A stretch of DNA of 64,000 nucleotides, from NCBI GenBank assembly GCA_949752745.1, contig OX457027.1, positions 56,610,053-56,674,052 of the forward strand, given 5' to 3'. The stretch is from Protula sp. h YS-2021 (lineage: Eukaryota > Annelida > Polychaeta > Sabellida > Serpulidae). This document shows, one piece after another, positions 48,608 to 59,379 of the stretch. Both the position numbers and the translations under genes were made by a program. The notes under the pieces were generated by a model. That model was not told the origin of the DNA. It ran no database searches and saw only the letters and a program-made list of their open reading frames with translations. The stretch's first letter is position 1, and each line of letters starts with the position of its first letter.

Positions 48608-50394
48608 TTAGAACCTTATCAGTCCGTACATTTAAAAAGAAGCATGTTCACGTGAGGGGAAGCATTGTTCTGATGTGAACTGTATATACGCTCAATTCCG
48701 CGGCTTTCCTTTGAAGAGAGGTGTCTTTTGTTTCAGAAAATCCATTTAAAAGTTTAGTTTTCTGTAACAAAAACAAGGTCATACAGAAGTAAAATAAATC
48801 CAAAAGGTGTTTTCGTATGGGAAAAAACAGTATGGCATTACAGCCAGAGAAATCGATTTCCAGTTGTATGGGTGAGATCGAGATGGCATTGGTATTCTTT
48901 GCGTTAGTAAAGAGAATTCCGTTCCATAGAAAAACATTTCCATGCATGTGACAGGGAAGAATCTGGTCGGAATCTACCGGAAAAAAATGGGTATTAGGGA
49001 CACCAGGAATATCGGTTTTTTTTTGCGTGTGGTACTTGAGTTCTAATTTGGACTATTCTGCCATTATAAATCCGAGTTACAGAATAGAAAATATTGTATA
49101 GAACTAGTTTGTAGATGTTAGCTGTCAGTATCGACTAAGTTCAGTTTCAATTTATTTTTTTTTCAGCCCATGCTTTTTTTTTCGTATCGTGTTCTGTTCA
49201 GAATTCCGTATGCTGTTTATCGTATGTGCACTCTGTAAGACCTCTTTGAAGACTGTATTCAATAAAAACAAGTTTGTAAGACTACGTTATATGGCAGTGA
49301 CTTCTAGGATATGCACTGAGTGAATTGGGTGTGACGTTCTGAAGGCTTAAATTACGTTTTGACCTCTTATGAAAGCAGCATCGCTGTCGTAGGCACTAGT
49401 CTAGAATTTAAGGTTACGGGATATGTCGCAAAGCTTTTAGCCTGACTATTTGGCAAGAGGAATTTGCCATGTTGAATCTCGACTTGATATAATGGATATC
49501 CGATAACTTTTGGCGGTTCACTGGAATCCGATGACGCGAAGCCGTTACAGTAGATATCCCGAGAATTTCAACCTTCCTGGATTACTGCGGATATCTGGTA
49601 ATTCAGATTTTCCAGGTTACAATACCTAGAAGCAATTTATAGGCAGTGGTCTTGTTCGAAATCTCCGATCTTGTTACGAAATCCCAGAATATTAAAACGT
49701 AAGTAAACGAAAGGAAATTCTTTGGATGTAGAGGACCTTACAGCTGTTGTTTATATGTTCTCAGATTAAATAACTGGAAGGGAATGGCCTTTGATACTTT
49801 GTTTACCGTAAAAAATCCAACGGGCGAATCAGAAGACTTATGAGGCTTCATAAAGCATGCAGTGAATAAACGGCTTGGAATTACCCAGTTTTATGCGACG
49901 ATGAGCTTGTATTTAAAAATCATTTTAAATGTGTATTAAATAAATTATTGGTCAGGTGAATGTGGTAAAATTCCTCTAAAATAAAATAAAAAAATAAAAT
50001 ATGAATGTGCTATGAAAAGTTTGCTCCAGCATGTGCGAGACATATCCTAAAATGCCACGCTGGGGTTTTCAACTGTGACATCTTTTTGGATGGTAGACAG
50101 ATGTTTTGTTTTTATCCCGAAAAAAAAACATGCAACACCATTTCGGATAAATCATAGCGAGGAAAAAAATAGCGCAGTTGATTGGTCCAGGCGTGGCATG
50201 TATTTGCTGAAAACTGCAGGATGTAATTTTGCTTGATTTCTACCAGCTTTTTTTGTGGTGAAGCATAGATATACCATTTGTGTAGTTGTTGGTACACACG
50301 GACTTGTCCCTGTTACGAGGACAGGCTGACCAATGCTGCGATGACGTCAATAATACTTGCGTGGTGTAGCTGTAAACGAATTGTGTGCTGTTTG

Positions 50395-50610
50395 TAACAG
50401 GGGCTACGTCACGGTAAATACGTTATTATAAAACAGCTGACCTCTGTGTATAAACACAAAGGGGATAGAGGTAAAAAGCAGTTCCTCACTCCATTTAGTA
50501 AGGGACCAGTGCTATTTTGCGAAATCCCCAGTGGAGTCGGCGGAACAAACTATTATTAAACAGACCGATCCACCGTAGAGGTTGGTTGTTAGATAACAAC
50601 GACGTTAAAT
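50395..50610 (+). repeat. Dispersed repeat, copy B (partner 100-430)
   Basis: Carries ACAGCTGACCTCT, CTATTTTGCGAAATCCCCAG, AACAGACCGA, CCGTAGAGG and TAGATAACAACGACG in the same order as copy A. Confidence 0.6.
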
Positions 50611-51249
50611 ATGTCAACGAAAATCAATAACATTCTTGTGAATGCACTGCAGTGCTGACACAAGAGATCTTTAATACTGTATTTCATGTGGCAAAATGCA
50701 ATATTGTGGAATTTATGTGGACTCTTTTCTGGTCACAATTAAAAAAAAACAAATTAAAAAAAAAAAAAAAACAAAACAAAAAAAAAGAAGAAGAAGAAGA
50801 AAGGACTGGGCTGTGGCTTAAGGGGCGGGGTGCTTTTATCGCTTGTGTTGCAGCAGCGTCTCTCTGAGCAGAGCCATTGTTAATCACATTACGTGTAGAT
50901 CATGTGTACATAATATTGCTTTCAGGAATTCCAATTCTATCAATAAGTTTCAAGCGCTTTAGGAAGGGGGATCGAATGATAAACACGCACAAAAGAAAAA
51001 CATTCTTAGACTGAGAGAGTTGTTTGTTTTTTTGTTGTTTTTTTTCTATACTTGTCTTTGTACTACCAATAGTGATTACTTCTAAATTATGTATGTGTGT
51101 GTGAAACAAAGGGAACACTGGAAATTTATTTTCAAGTATACATAACCCAATACAATGGCCTGTTGAAATTTATGGCGGAAAATTAGATTCAGGGTTAAAT
51201 TGCTATAAAGGAATACTTGCCTAATTTACAATTAAAGATGTTTTGCAGG

Positions 51250-51360
51250 CCCGAGGGTTTGAAAAGGTTTTTGGGTATGTTGTTCAGAAAAAAAGTAGTC
51301 GCCACCAAGCCCGAAAAGGTGATCGGCGAGGCAAAGGCTGGTTGCGAAATCTCAGCCCTC
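51250..51360. mobile_element. Truncated relative of the 29223-29456 MITE
   Basis: Shares AGAAAAAAA, GTCGCC, GGCAAAGGCTGGTTGC and CGAAATCTCAGCCCT with the right part of that element. The left end is degraded. Confidence 0.5.
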
Positions 51361-51922
51361 AATTTTGTATGCGAATAAATTGATTTTAATACAGTTAATT
51401 CTGTAAAGACAGCTTCAGAGAAAGAAAATTATAAATTTTGGATTTTGTGTTAAGACACTGTGAAAAATGCATTGCTCATGCAAATATTAAGCGCAGTTTT
51501 GTATTAACATGTGGCAGTGCATCGATGCTTGCGACATTTGCGTATATCCTCAATGTGTTGTATCAAGATATAGAACATTCTTATAGAAATAAATAAAAAT
51601 GAAGCTTTATATTTCTAGATTTTGTGTTTTTATTATTGTCTAATGATTTCAACAATATAAATGGCAAAGCTTTATCTTTATAATATTTGATATAAAGCTT
51701 TTAACATTCGGCTAAGGTGCGAAATTTGAAGTCCCAGCCTGGGGAAGGGGATGTTTTCTACGTAAGACATTCCAACGTGTATATAAAAAAAACTTCTCTT
51801 AAAGAGGAAAAAAGAGCCTACTTTTTATTAGTATTCCCTAATAACCCCCCCCCCCCCCCCCCCCACCTAGGAAAGCGCGGAGTGCATCCTGTTGACTTCT
51901 AATTTTTTCCCTTGAAAACAAT

Positions 51923-51928
51923 TTTATT
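51923..51928 (-). terminator. SPATC1: Candidate SPATC1 poly(A) signal
   Basis: TTTATT on the plus strand (AATAAA on the minus), about 200 nt beyond the speriolin stop codon. Confidence 0.45.
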
Positions 51929-52128
51929 CTATAAATAGTTGCAAAGTAACGTAATCTTCAAGTTAACATTATGCAATAAGCAGGCAGTGTCAATGAGCAT
52001 TGGTTTTGGAAATTTTCTACGCCGTTTTCCGGAAAAGATCGTCAGCTGTTCACAGTCAGTAAATTTCTTTTAAAAAAAAAACAACTCTAATTTCAACCCC
52101 CAAAAACGTTACTTAACAAATCTTTCCA

Positions 52129-52323
52129 TTAAAATGCAATGAGAGGCTGTCCGGAATCTTTGGCAAGCAGGGCAAGACAGTCGATGAGAACCAAGATCTC
52201 GTCCACTTCCTCCTTTTTTGCAATGCGTTCTACTGTACCCTTCAGAAGCTCTTTCTCTTCGGGCTTGATTCCTTCACTCCTGCTCTGATCCGGTGGCAGC
52301 GGCAGGAGACCGTACTTATTCAC
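52129..52323 (-). CDS. SPATC1: SPATC1 last exon
   Basis: 65 codons including stop; acceptor CACTCTGTAG|GTG. It encodes VNKYGLLPLPPDQSRSEGIK and later DEILVLIDCLALLAKDSGQP then LIAF. This completes the speriolin C-terminal domain. Confidence 0.93.
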   Translation of the reverse strand: MNKYGLLPLPPDQSRSEGIKPEEKELLKGTVERIAKKEEVDEILVLIDCLALLAKDSGQPLIAF

Positions 52324-54798
52324 CTACAGAGTGATAAAAGCGCTGAGAGTCGTGTTAAAAAGGAGATGGAAAGAATGCGCCAGATATCTGTCTGCTATCT
52401 GCCTCTTTCTTTGTTTTTGGTAGTACATTGCGCGGATTCATTACCATTTTTACACCACTTAAAATAGTAATGTGTTAACACTGCCCCCCTCCAAAACTGA
52501 AATTAAAAATCTCCGAGCTGTGTGCGATTTTTTTTTACTGGTCAGTGAAAATACATTTGCTGTTTTGATTCCTCCTATATTTTATCATTTTTCTAATGGG
52601 AAATATTTGTTTTCAGGGTTTGTAAACGTTAAAATAGTTGTACAGATATAATCATCAGCAAATCCCTCAAAAGTTTTTCTTTCACAAAATATTTAAAAGC
52701 ATATATGACAGAATTTAGTGGTCATCTTACCAGGTCAATGCAAAAATCTGGATGGAAGTCCACGTCGTATCCAAGAGGCCTGAGACTGTTCATAATATAG
52801 TTGTATCTGTATTCTAGCATATATCTCTTCTGTTCATCAACCATCTTCGTCTTGGGGTCATAAGCCTCCTGTAAGATCTTTTCTGGTATGTTTCTTACCA
52901 AGTAGCCGTATAGCCTCTTATTCTTCACTTTTGGTTCAGACTTAAAGACATACTGCAGAATAAGCCTGTCCAGTTCGAAAGCGATTTCCCCGAGTAGCCT
53001 TGTGGTTGGTTTGAGTTTAAGGCGAGTAGAATCTCCAGTGGTTCGCATAGAAATGTCCTTGTTATCGCTCTGATTCGTTCTTCGTTTTGCGGAAGATTTG
53101 CCCGGAGTGACTGCGGTAGTTCGCTGAGGCGTTCTGATGCTTCTTGATTGGGGAGGGCTCTTGTATGAATTCTCCCAAACATGCCCGTGTCTTTGACTTT
53201 GTGGGGTCGGGCTTATCATATCAAATTCTCTTAAATTATCATCTTGATCCAGCACATTTCGGAAGGCAGCCCCCCTTGATTTTTCTGGACTTGGCGGTGG
53301 AGCTTTCGGCCTTTCTTCTTCATCATAGTCAAAAGTATACGGAGATACGGATCTTGAGTCTGGATCTCGTTTAGACGGAGATACCACTCTGCTGCTGTAA
53401 GGTGATATGTCGTCCCTGTTTTGTGATATGCTTCTTGACTGCATTGATGATATGGGAGACAGAGCTAAAGGCTTGGCAAGAGAATGCGATGTATCACCCG
53501 TGTGATGTGGAGAGGCTGATCTGTCAGATCGATTAACCTTCACTGAGTAAGGTGTTGAAGTTTCTTTGAATTCCTCCTGCTCTTGGCTTCTTTTGTCACT
53601 TCTGTTGCTGTCCTGTATAACAGCAAATCCAGATGATTCTCGTGGATCAAGATCATCAGAAAGGGCGAAATGGAGAGGTGTGATTTCTGTGCTGATTCCA
53701 CCATCTGCCTTCATGCCATCTGATTTATCAAGTGCCCTGTTTTTTCTTGGCATGCTACCCGGATCTTTTCCAAAAGGTGTCATCTTCGATATGTAAGTTT
53801 CCTCATGTCCTTTAGGTTTTAAATCTCTACTTGTGGGCGCATTGCTTGGCATTCCTGTGTAACCTTTTTCCTTGGGTGTCATTCCTGTGATATAACTTTG
53901 AAGCATAATCTTTTCTCCCATTGGTCGGCTACTTTTGCCCCGGTCTTCATCACCTTCAAAAGAGACTTCAGCCCGCTCTCCTGGCGTGATCTCTAAGTCA
54001 TCTGAGATATCTTCCTTTGCTCGATGTTGAGGCGTACTCTCGCGCGATCTAACGGGGGTCTTCGAGATCCTACCACTGCTCATCATATCAACAGGTGCCC
54101 GTGTTTTCTCAATCGAGCGTAGTGTGCTTGGAGATGACGCCTGGCTGTTTTCACTGTTCATAAATGGTGTGAACGGTTGTGTTGTAGTTGTACTGTGCGG
54201 GTGGGAGGCTTGGGAATGATCCTGTTGAGAGCCTCCCTTTTCCTTTATTGGTGTAAAATAGGAGGTATATGTGTTTGTCGGGTTTACTTTGCTTTGAATA
54301 AATTCATCCTTTAGTGCATGTGTCGGGGATACAGATTGTTCATCTGAGTCCATAAAAAGTTTTTCTCTGGGGAAACTTTCTTTTGTCGTTCCTTTTGCTG
54401 GAGTTCTGTTCTGTAACTCCTCAAATGCACTGACTTGCTGTTCCCTGTGGATGCTGGGCTTGGCACTTCGACCTCTGTTTGGCAGCGGCGTTGATGCATC
54501 TAAGGGTGAAACGAACCGTTGGAGGCGCTGATTCGGCCGTACATATTGTTCTTGAGCTTCGGAAGCACTTGGACTGGTATCATCAAGGTTATTTAGAAGC
54601 ACTTCTGAAATGCAGTTTTGTTAACTAAAAAATAATGTAGATTTCACTTAAAACGTGCAATTCGGTCGACCCTTCCGGCAATTTCAATTCTGTTTATTCC
54701 TATTTAACAGGCAACTCGCTTTAGTTTATATTGAAAAATATGCGTTTTATTACGATTTATTGAAAAATAACACATATATACACAATATATATATGTAT

Positions 54799-54879
<81 letters not shown>

Positions 54880-55176
54880 GTCTATATATATCTCTATCTC
54901 TCTTGCTCATTATTTTATCAGTAAAAAACTGATTATTAGGAAACGAGTCATGGGAATGGAGGGTAGGGGGAGATATGTTCAAGTCCAAACCTCTGTTTTT
55001 GAAGAAATCATCAAACCAGTTCAGAACAGATGATACAGAATCAGCTACATTCTCGAAATCAGTTTTCCGTCCGCTTTTAGACGCATCTAGCGCACGTCTC
55101 AACGATTCGATTTCTTGCTTCGGTTGGGGATTGTATAAAACAAGATTTTCTTCGTTTACGCCCTTCTTCAGCAGAC
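52129..55176 (-). CDS. SPATC1: Speriolin (SPATC1/SPATC1L) family protein, 3 visible exons
   Basis: Vertebrate speriolin is a centrosomal protein of germ cells that binds the APC/C activator Cdc20 (literature knowledge). Spliced exons 55176-54991, 54604-52731 and 52323-52129 give about 750 residues, with phases agreeing (1, then 0). The C-terminal domain is clear: LLGEIAFELDRLIL, NKRLYGYLVRNIPEKIL, LEYRYNYIMNSLRPLGYD, and final ILVLIDCLALLAKDSGQPLI, matching speriolin GEIAFQLDRRIL, RLYGFTVSNIPEKI, RYVSVMNRLQSLGYN and ALLLLSCLSQLAHDDGKPMF. The middle 500 residues are Ser/Thr/Pro-rich, predicted disordered, with many SP/TP sites. The first exon is missing, so the N-terminus is unknown. It is longer than human SPATC1 (about 590) because of the disordered middle. 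Confidence 0.9.
52731..54604 (-). CDS. SPATC1: SPATC1 large central exon (1,874 nt)
   Basis: Acceptor GCATTTCAG|AA, donor CTG|GTAAGA; phase 1 to 0. Encodes 624 full codons. The first in-frame codon after the split one is GTG (Val), so translation does not start here. A short T-P motif recurs: SYFTPIKEKG, SYITGMTPKEKG, TYISKMTPFGKD. FRNVLDQDDN near 53235-53261 fits the RxxLxxxxN D-box consensus. The conserved domain occupies the last 89 codons (52731-52997). Confidence 0.93.
54605..54990 (-). repeat. SPATC1: SPATC1 intron with compound (ATC)n-(TATC)n microsatellite
   Basis: 386-bp intron. It contains ATC repeats at about 54799-54846 followed by TATC repeats to about 54880. Splice signals: donor G|GTTTGG (weak), acceptor GCATTTCAG. 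Confidence 0.85.
54991..55176 (-). CDS. SPATC1: SPATC1 upstream exon
   Basis: 186 nt, acceptor TAAATTGCAG, donor AGAG|GTTTGG; opens with two bases of a split codon and ends one base into the next. It encodes LLKKGVNEENLVLYNPQPKQ, EIESLRRALDASKSGRKTDF and SSVLNWFDDFFKNR. Continuous in phase with the large exon (joined residues FFKNREVLLNNLDD). Assignment rests on phase and splice sites, since this part is not conserved enough to recognise. Confidence 0.7.
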
Positions 55177-57230
55177 CTGCAATTTAAAGAATAAAAGTAG
55201 GATGCAAAATAGGCATTCTACGACAGGATGACGTTATAGGGCTTTCATTCAACGAAAGGGAACATCGGTTTTGTATTCGATCAATAACACCCGGGAATCC
55301 CCCACGCCATGCGCTCGTATTGAAAAGCTCAGAGCTATATATATATATTCGCACACTGTTGGCACTCGCTTTTTTGACACAGAGTTGACAAGAAGCCTTT
55401 AAAAAGGATACATACAAATAGGGTAACGGAAGATAAAATTCGTTCAGCAGAAAAAAGTAAAGGAACAAGAAAAGAAGGACAGTGAATCTCATGAAGGGAA
55501 CGAAGCGAAGATACGGTATGTAATTCATTTTATTTGAGCACGAACAGATACACACTTAGTGAAATAGTGTACACAACATAGGGCTGACTACACCATCGTT
55601 AGCCAAGGCATAAAGTCATTTTACCACAGCTAAAAACAAAAAGCAATACTTTAACAACGTTTATATTAAAAAAAAATACCAGCCATTTACCATAAACTTC
55701 GCTTGAACAAGAAAATCAGGCGTGAAAAAAGTGTAGAATAATTTTAAGTATCAAAAGAGATGAACATCTATTGTCTTTGTATTTACAGTGTCTTGTGTTT
55801 GATATAATGATTTTGTAACTGGTTTGGGTAAAACATTTCGTAAAGTGACGACAGCATTCACTACGACAACACGAAAAGAAATAATGACAGGAATGTACTG
55901 CCAGAGCTTCACGACGAAGGTTCTTCAAGCGTAAGAGAGAAAAGTCATGTCATGAAACAGGTACTATAAAACATAATTGAAACTTGTTTGGACAATATAA
56001 ACTCTTAAGGATTGCTAAACCATTGTGTGTAGAAAGTGGTGAACAAGGCACTGGGTGTTCACACTGCCAATGCCAGAAAGATTTTACATGTTATCGAACC
56101 GTACATGTAATGCATGCGTAAAAACATTCCAATCAAAGAAGGTTTTGATTGATTGATTGATTGATTGATTGGTTTAACAACACGAGCAACCCGTTAGGGT
56201 CATATTGTGTCAGTTCTGATACTATAAGAAGACTCAGTTGAAACTAAAATCAATTAAAATAGACATAACAAGTAGTGTATCAAAGAAGGAAACGACTCGC
56301 AACGAAGCCACGCACAAGTTTTCTAAAAGCTAGTGCAGTGTAAACAGAACAAAGCATAACGTGTTCATTAATCAACATTATATTATGTGAGTTTTTACCT
56401 TTGTCGAGATCTCATTCAGTAACGTTTATCATTTAAGTTTTTCATTTTACAACAAACCTCTGAGTTGTCCGAAATGCTATTTTCAAGTAAGAATATATTT
56501 ACACTTGGAGATTTTCAATCGCCATAGTTTTTGAATTCCTAATATTCGGTAAGATGTTTTCGTATGATTCTTTTTTTTTTTGTCATAACATTGTTACGCG
56601 AACTCCTCTGAGACGGTTAGAGTTATTGCAGCAAGTCTAAAGGGTTCACTTCCTTTTTAAAACAAATTCATTAACATTTCCTGTACAAAAGTGATCACTG
56701 AAATTATGCCGTTGAAGCCCACATATATATAAGGCCGTTGTCCGTCTATTTACTACAATAGACGATGAATTTATATATGATGAATTTATACCAACGTTGA
56801 ATGATATTGCCTGTTGTAAAGGCTAGCTCTTCCTTGAATAAACTGTCGTTTATTGAGCAAATATCATTTGCCTCTACTCAGACTTACATGCAACAAGCCC
56901 TCACATCTTGTACAAATGGAAGAAGTAAGGACGAACATGACCAGTAACTGTGTGTAAGTATAAGAATTGAAGAGGTGTATGACCAGTAACTTGTGTAAAT
57001 ATAAGAAGTAAGGATTTACATAACCAGTAACTGCGTAGAAATATAAGAAGCAAAGACGTACAGGAAAGCAGGTTATTAGACACAGTATTCTGGCACTCAG
57101 ACGCATTAATGTTGTTATGAATAAACCTTTTAACTTTTCTTCAACTTTGGGTCTTCATGGCAAAAATTTAGGTATGGAAAAATTGGATCGTGGGGGTCTT
57201 TCTTTGGCAGTGATCTAAATTTGCGACGTC
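55177..57230. other. Upstream of SPATC1; first exon not found
   Basis: Should contain or precede the SPATC1 start. No convincing ATG exon ending one base into a codon was identified. A short TTGA microsatellite lies at 56149-56171 and a tandem repeat at 56915-57065. Confidence 0.5.
56915..57065 (+). repeat. Three-copy tandem repeat of about 50 bp
   Basis: Units with ATGACCAGTAACTGTGTGTA, AATATAAGAAGTAAGGA-type blocks: ACCAGTAACT recurs at about 56940, 56980 and 57021. Confidence 0.8.
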
Positions 57231-57234
57231 ACTT

Positions 57235-57690
57235 TTTTACGTCTGCCGAATTGTCGATTTTTCAACATTGCATGAAAGACGTTAATTAAGCGTCGGAAAA
57301 AGTTTGGTTTTCGACAACATCACATGTTAAGAGCGATCTTATCCAATGGCCCTTAAACATGTTGAATAGACGTTGATCAAAAGTAGCGACAAATCACAAC
57401 CAAATTGCAATCAGATTCATTGTTGTGACAGTGCGTTTTTAGTGAGAAAAATCCGCTTATACACGTCGCTGTTTATTCAACGTTGTGTCAAAGACGTTGG
57501 TCTGTACTCGCTGCTAATAAAAACCAAATTACTAGGCTTAGTGTTACGATTTTGGCCGGAGTCACTGACGCAACCGAAATTTGACATTTTATCGACTTCA
57601 GAATGTTTACTGGGATAAAATATGTCAAAAACTGTGTTTCGTACAGTTTGATGCAACTGGCAATTTGGCATGACTTTTAAGAGTTTTAAT
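57235..57690 (+). repeat. Dispersed repeat, copy B (partner 20330-20870)
   Basis: Colinear with 20330-20870 (GAAAGACGTTAATTAAGCGT, CAACGTTGTGTCAAAGACG, TATGTCAAAAACTGTGTTTC, GCATGACTTTTAA). It lacks the AT tract. Confidence 0.7.
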
Positions 57691-58030
57691 TAATTCTACA
57701 ATTTCATTTGTGATACAAAGCTGTTATGTTTGAAGGCGCTGCGTTTACGTTTTTACATTTCCATTTTTTCTATACAACACAAATTCTATACAACACAAAA
57801 TTTTATTTTCGGCTTAGCGCTTATAAATGTATCGAATAGTTAGATAGTTAGTTGGTTAGATGATTTGTTTTACGACACGGCCTACCCTTATCGAATCATA
57901 TTATGTCAGAAAGCGTTATTATGAGTAAGATAGATTTAAAATCCTGTGGATACTAGAACCTTCGAAGATCTTGCCATATCTAGGACTTAAAAGTAATGAT
58001 ACAGGTGTATATTTTAAAAAATCGAGTTAA

Positions 58031-58330
58031 TTAACACTTGACAAGCTGTTAGCTTGCAAGAGTTATATGAATTTGTGCGAGCAGCCGTTCGTCCTTTTTC
58101 TCTTCTTCACAGTTTTCCGATTTTTTGTGTTTTCTTCTTCTCTGATACTATGGGCCCTAGGACCACGAAATTTGGGACTTATGAAGAGCTTGATCTGAAC
58201 GTGTGCATGTCACTTTTTATTTTCGGCTTTGATTTCGTTTTCTTTGTTAAAACGCCACGTGAAAAGAGTGTATTTTTTGCAAGTAAATGCGGAGCATTTA
58301 ACGTATAGCACAGAACACCACGCAGTTGCC
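58031..58330 (+). mobile_element. SINE-like dispersed element, third copy
   Basis: TTAACACTTGACAAGCTG, TGGGCCCTAGGACCACGAAA, AGAGCTTGATCTGAACGTGT, TTTTATTTTCGGCTTTGATT, TTAAAACGCCACG. More diverged than the copy at 28192. Confidence 0.6.
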
Positions 58331-59179
58331 CAGTTTTGTGCGAGCTGTCACTGGTTAACAGGTAACACAGCGTATGCGTGATCATTCAATCAAACCTTAA
58401 GTCAACAAAAACCAAACACTACTCGGCTATAAAACGTATTCAAGCTGTGTCGTTTGCTAATATATTTAGCTGGTATTAAGTTATCAACCTATGGAGTTTT
58501 TTCTTAGCAGTGGTCCGATTTTTTAGAATATTATAAGAATCATACATGCGGTGCCATAAGCTCTGTACATCATTGTGTAACACACTGTATGCATGTTGTA
58601 AAATATTTTATATTATTCAAGAAATAACCCATTGAAGGAAGTATTTTTGCGTTTTAATTTTTGTCAATGTTTAACATTTCGCTAACAAAATGCGGTTCTA
58701 GTTTTACTTGGATTAGTTTTGTCAAACATCTACTTCACAGAGTCAGCTTTGAAATGTCTTGAGTGTGTCGCATCGAAATCAATACAGTCTACCAGAATGT
58801 TTTAAAGTAAAACGTTCTTGAAATCCAAAGCACTCGGGCGGTTGTTCGTCTCTAAGAAGATGATTGTGGGTGATATATGTAAAAAATATTTAAAAAATAT
58901 GCTAGTTGACTCTTGCCCAGTAACTTTTTAGACCTATTAGGAAATATCTGTTTTATACGTTTCTTAGCTCATAACTAAAAATAACCTTTATGCAAAAATT
59001 GTAATACTCATTGAAAACTGGGTTGTGGGGTCTCTTTCTTCTATGGAATGTTGATTTATCTATTTTACAACTCTGGTCTCGCCTTACCCTCTTTAGTGGC
59101 TTGTTGCTTTTTAGTAATGAAATTTCATTTTCTTTGAAATCAATAATGTCTTCGCATGATATTTTTAAAAGCCTTTCCA
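58331..59179. other. No recognised feature
   Basis: AT-rich intergenic sequence with no domain-bearing ORF on either strand. Confidence 0.6.
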
Positions 59180-59198
59180 CATCATCATCATCATCATT

Positions 59199-59245
<47 letters not shown>

Positions 59246-59290
59246 TATTATTATTATTATTATTATTACTATTATTATATTATTATTATT
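59180..59290 (-). repeat. (TCA)n-(TTA)n microsatellite, probable LINE tail
   Basis: On the minus strand it reads TAA repeats then TGA repeats, about 90 bp beyond the last LINE-like residues. Several CR1/I-type LINEs end in short-unit microsatellite tails, so it may mark the 3' end of the element at 59380-60840. Confidence 0.75.
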
Positions 59291-59379
59291 AATAGTCGCT
59301 TATAAAGACATACTATTACATCTATGGGCTACAACATATAAAGAATTAACCATTAATGGTACGATTTCTGAAATAAATA

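Larger units (their letters stand above)
44966..51921. other. Intergenic / possible long KCC 3' UTR
   Basis: AT-rich, about 7 kb between the convergent stop codons. No protein-like ORF. Holds an AT microsatellite, a poly-T tract (48058-48085), repeat copy B at 50395-50610, a truncated MITE near 51250-51360 and an 18-base C run (51845-51862). Confidence 0.6.

Noticed and set aside
48493..48678. Poly Ile-Tyr ORF (also 20238-20531)
   Set aside because: Pure AT microsatellite translation.
55716..55928. Minus-strand stretch with MKNLRREALAV as the SPATC1 first exon
   Set aside because: No donor in the required phase and no similarity to known speriolin N-termini.
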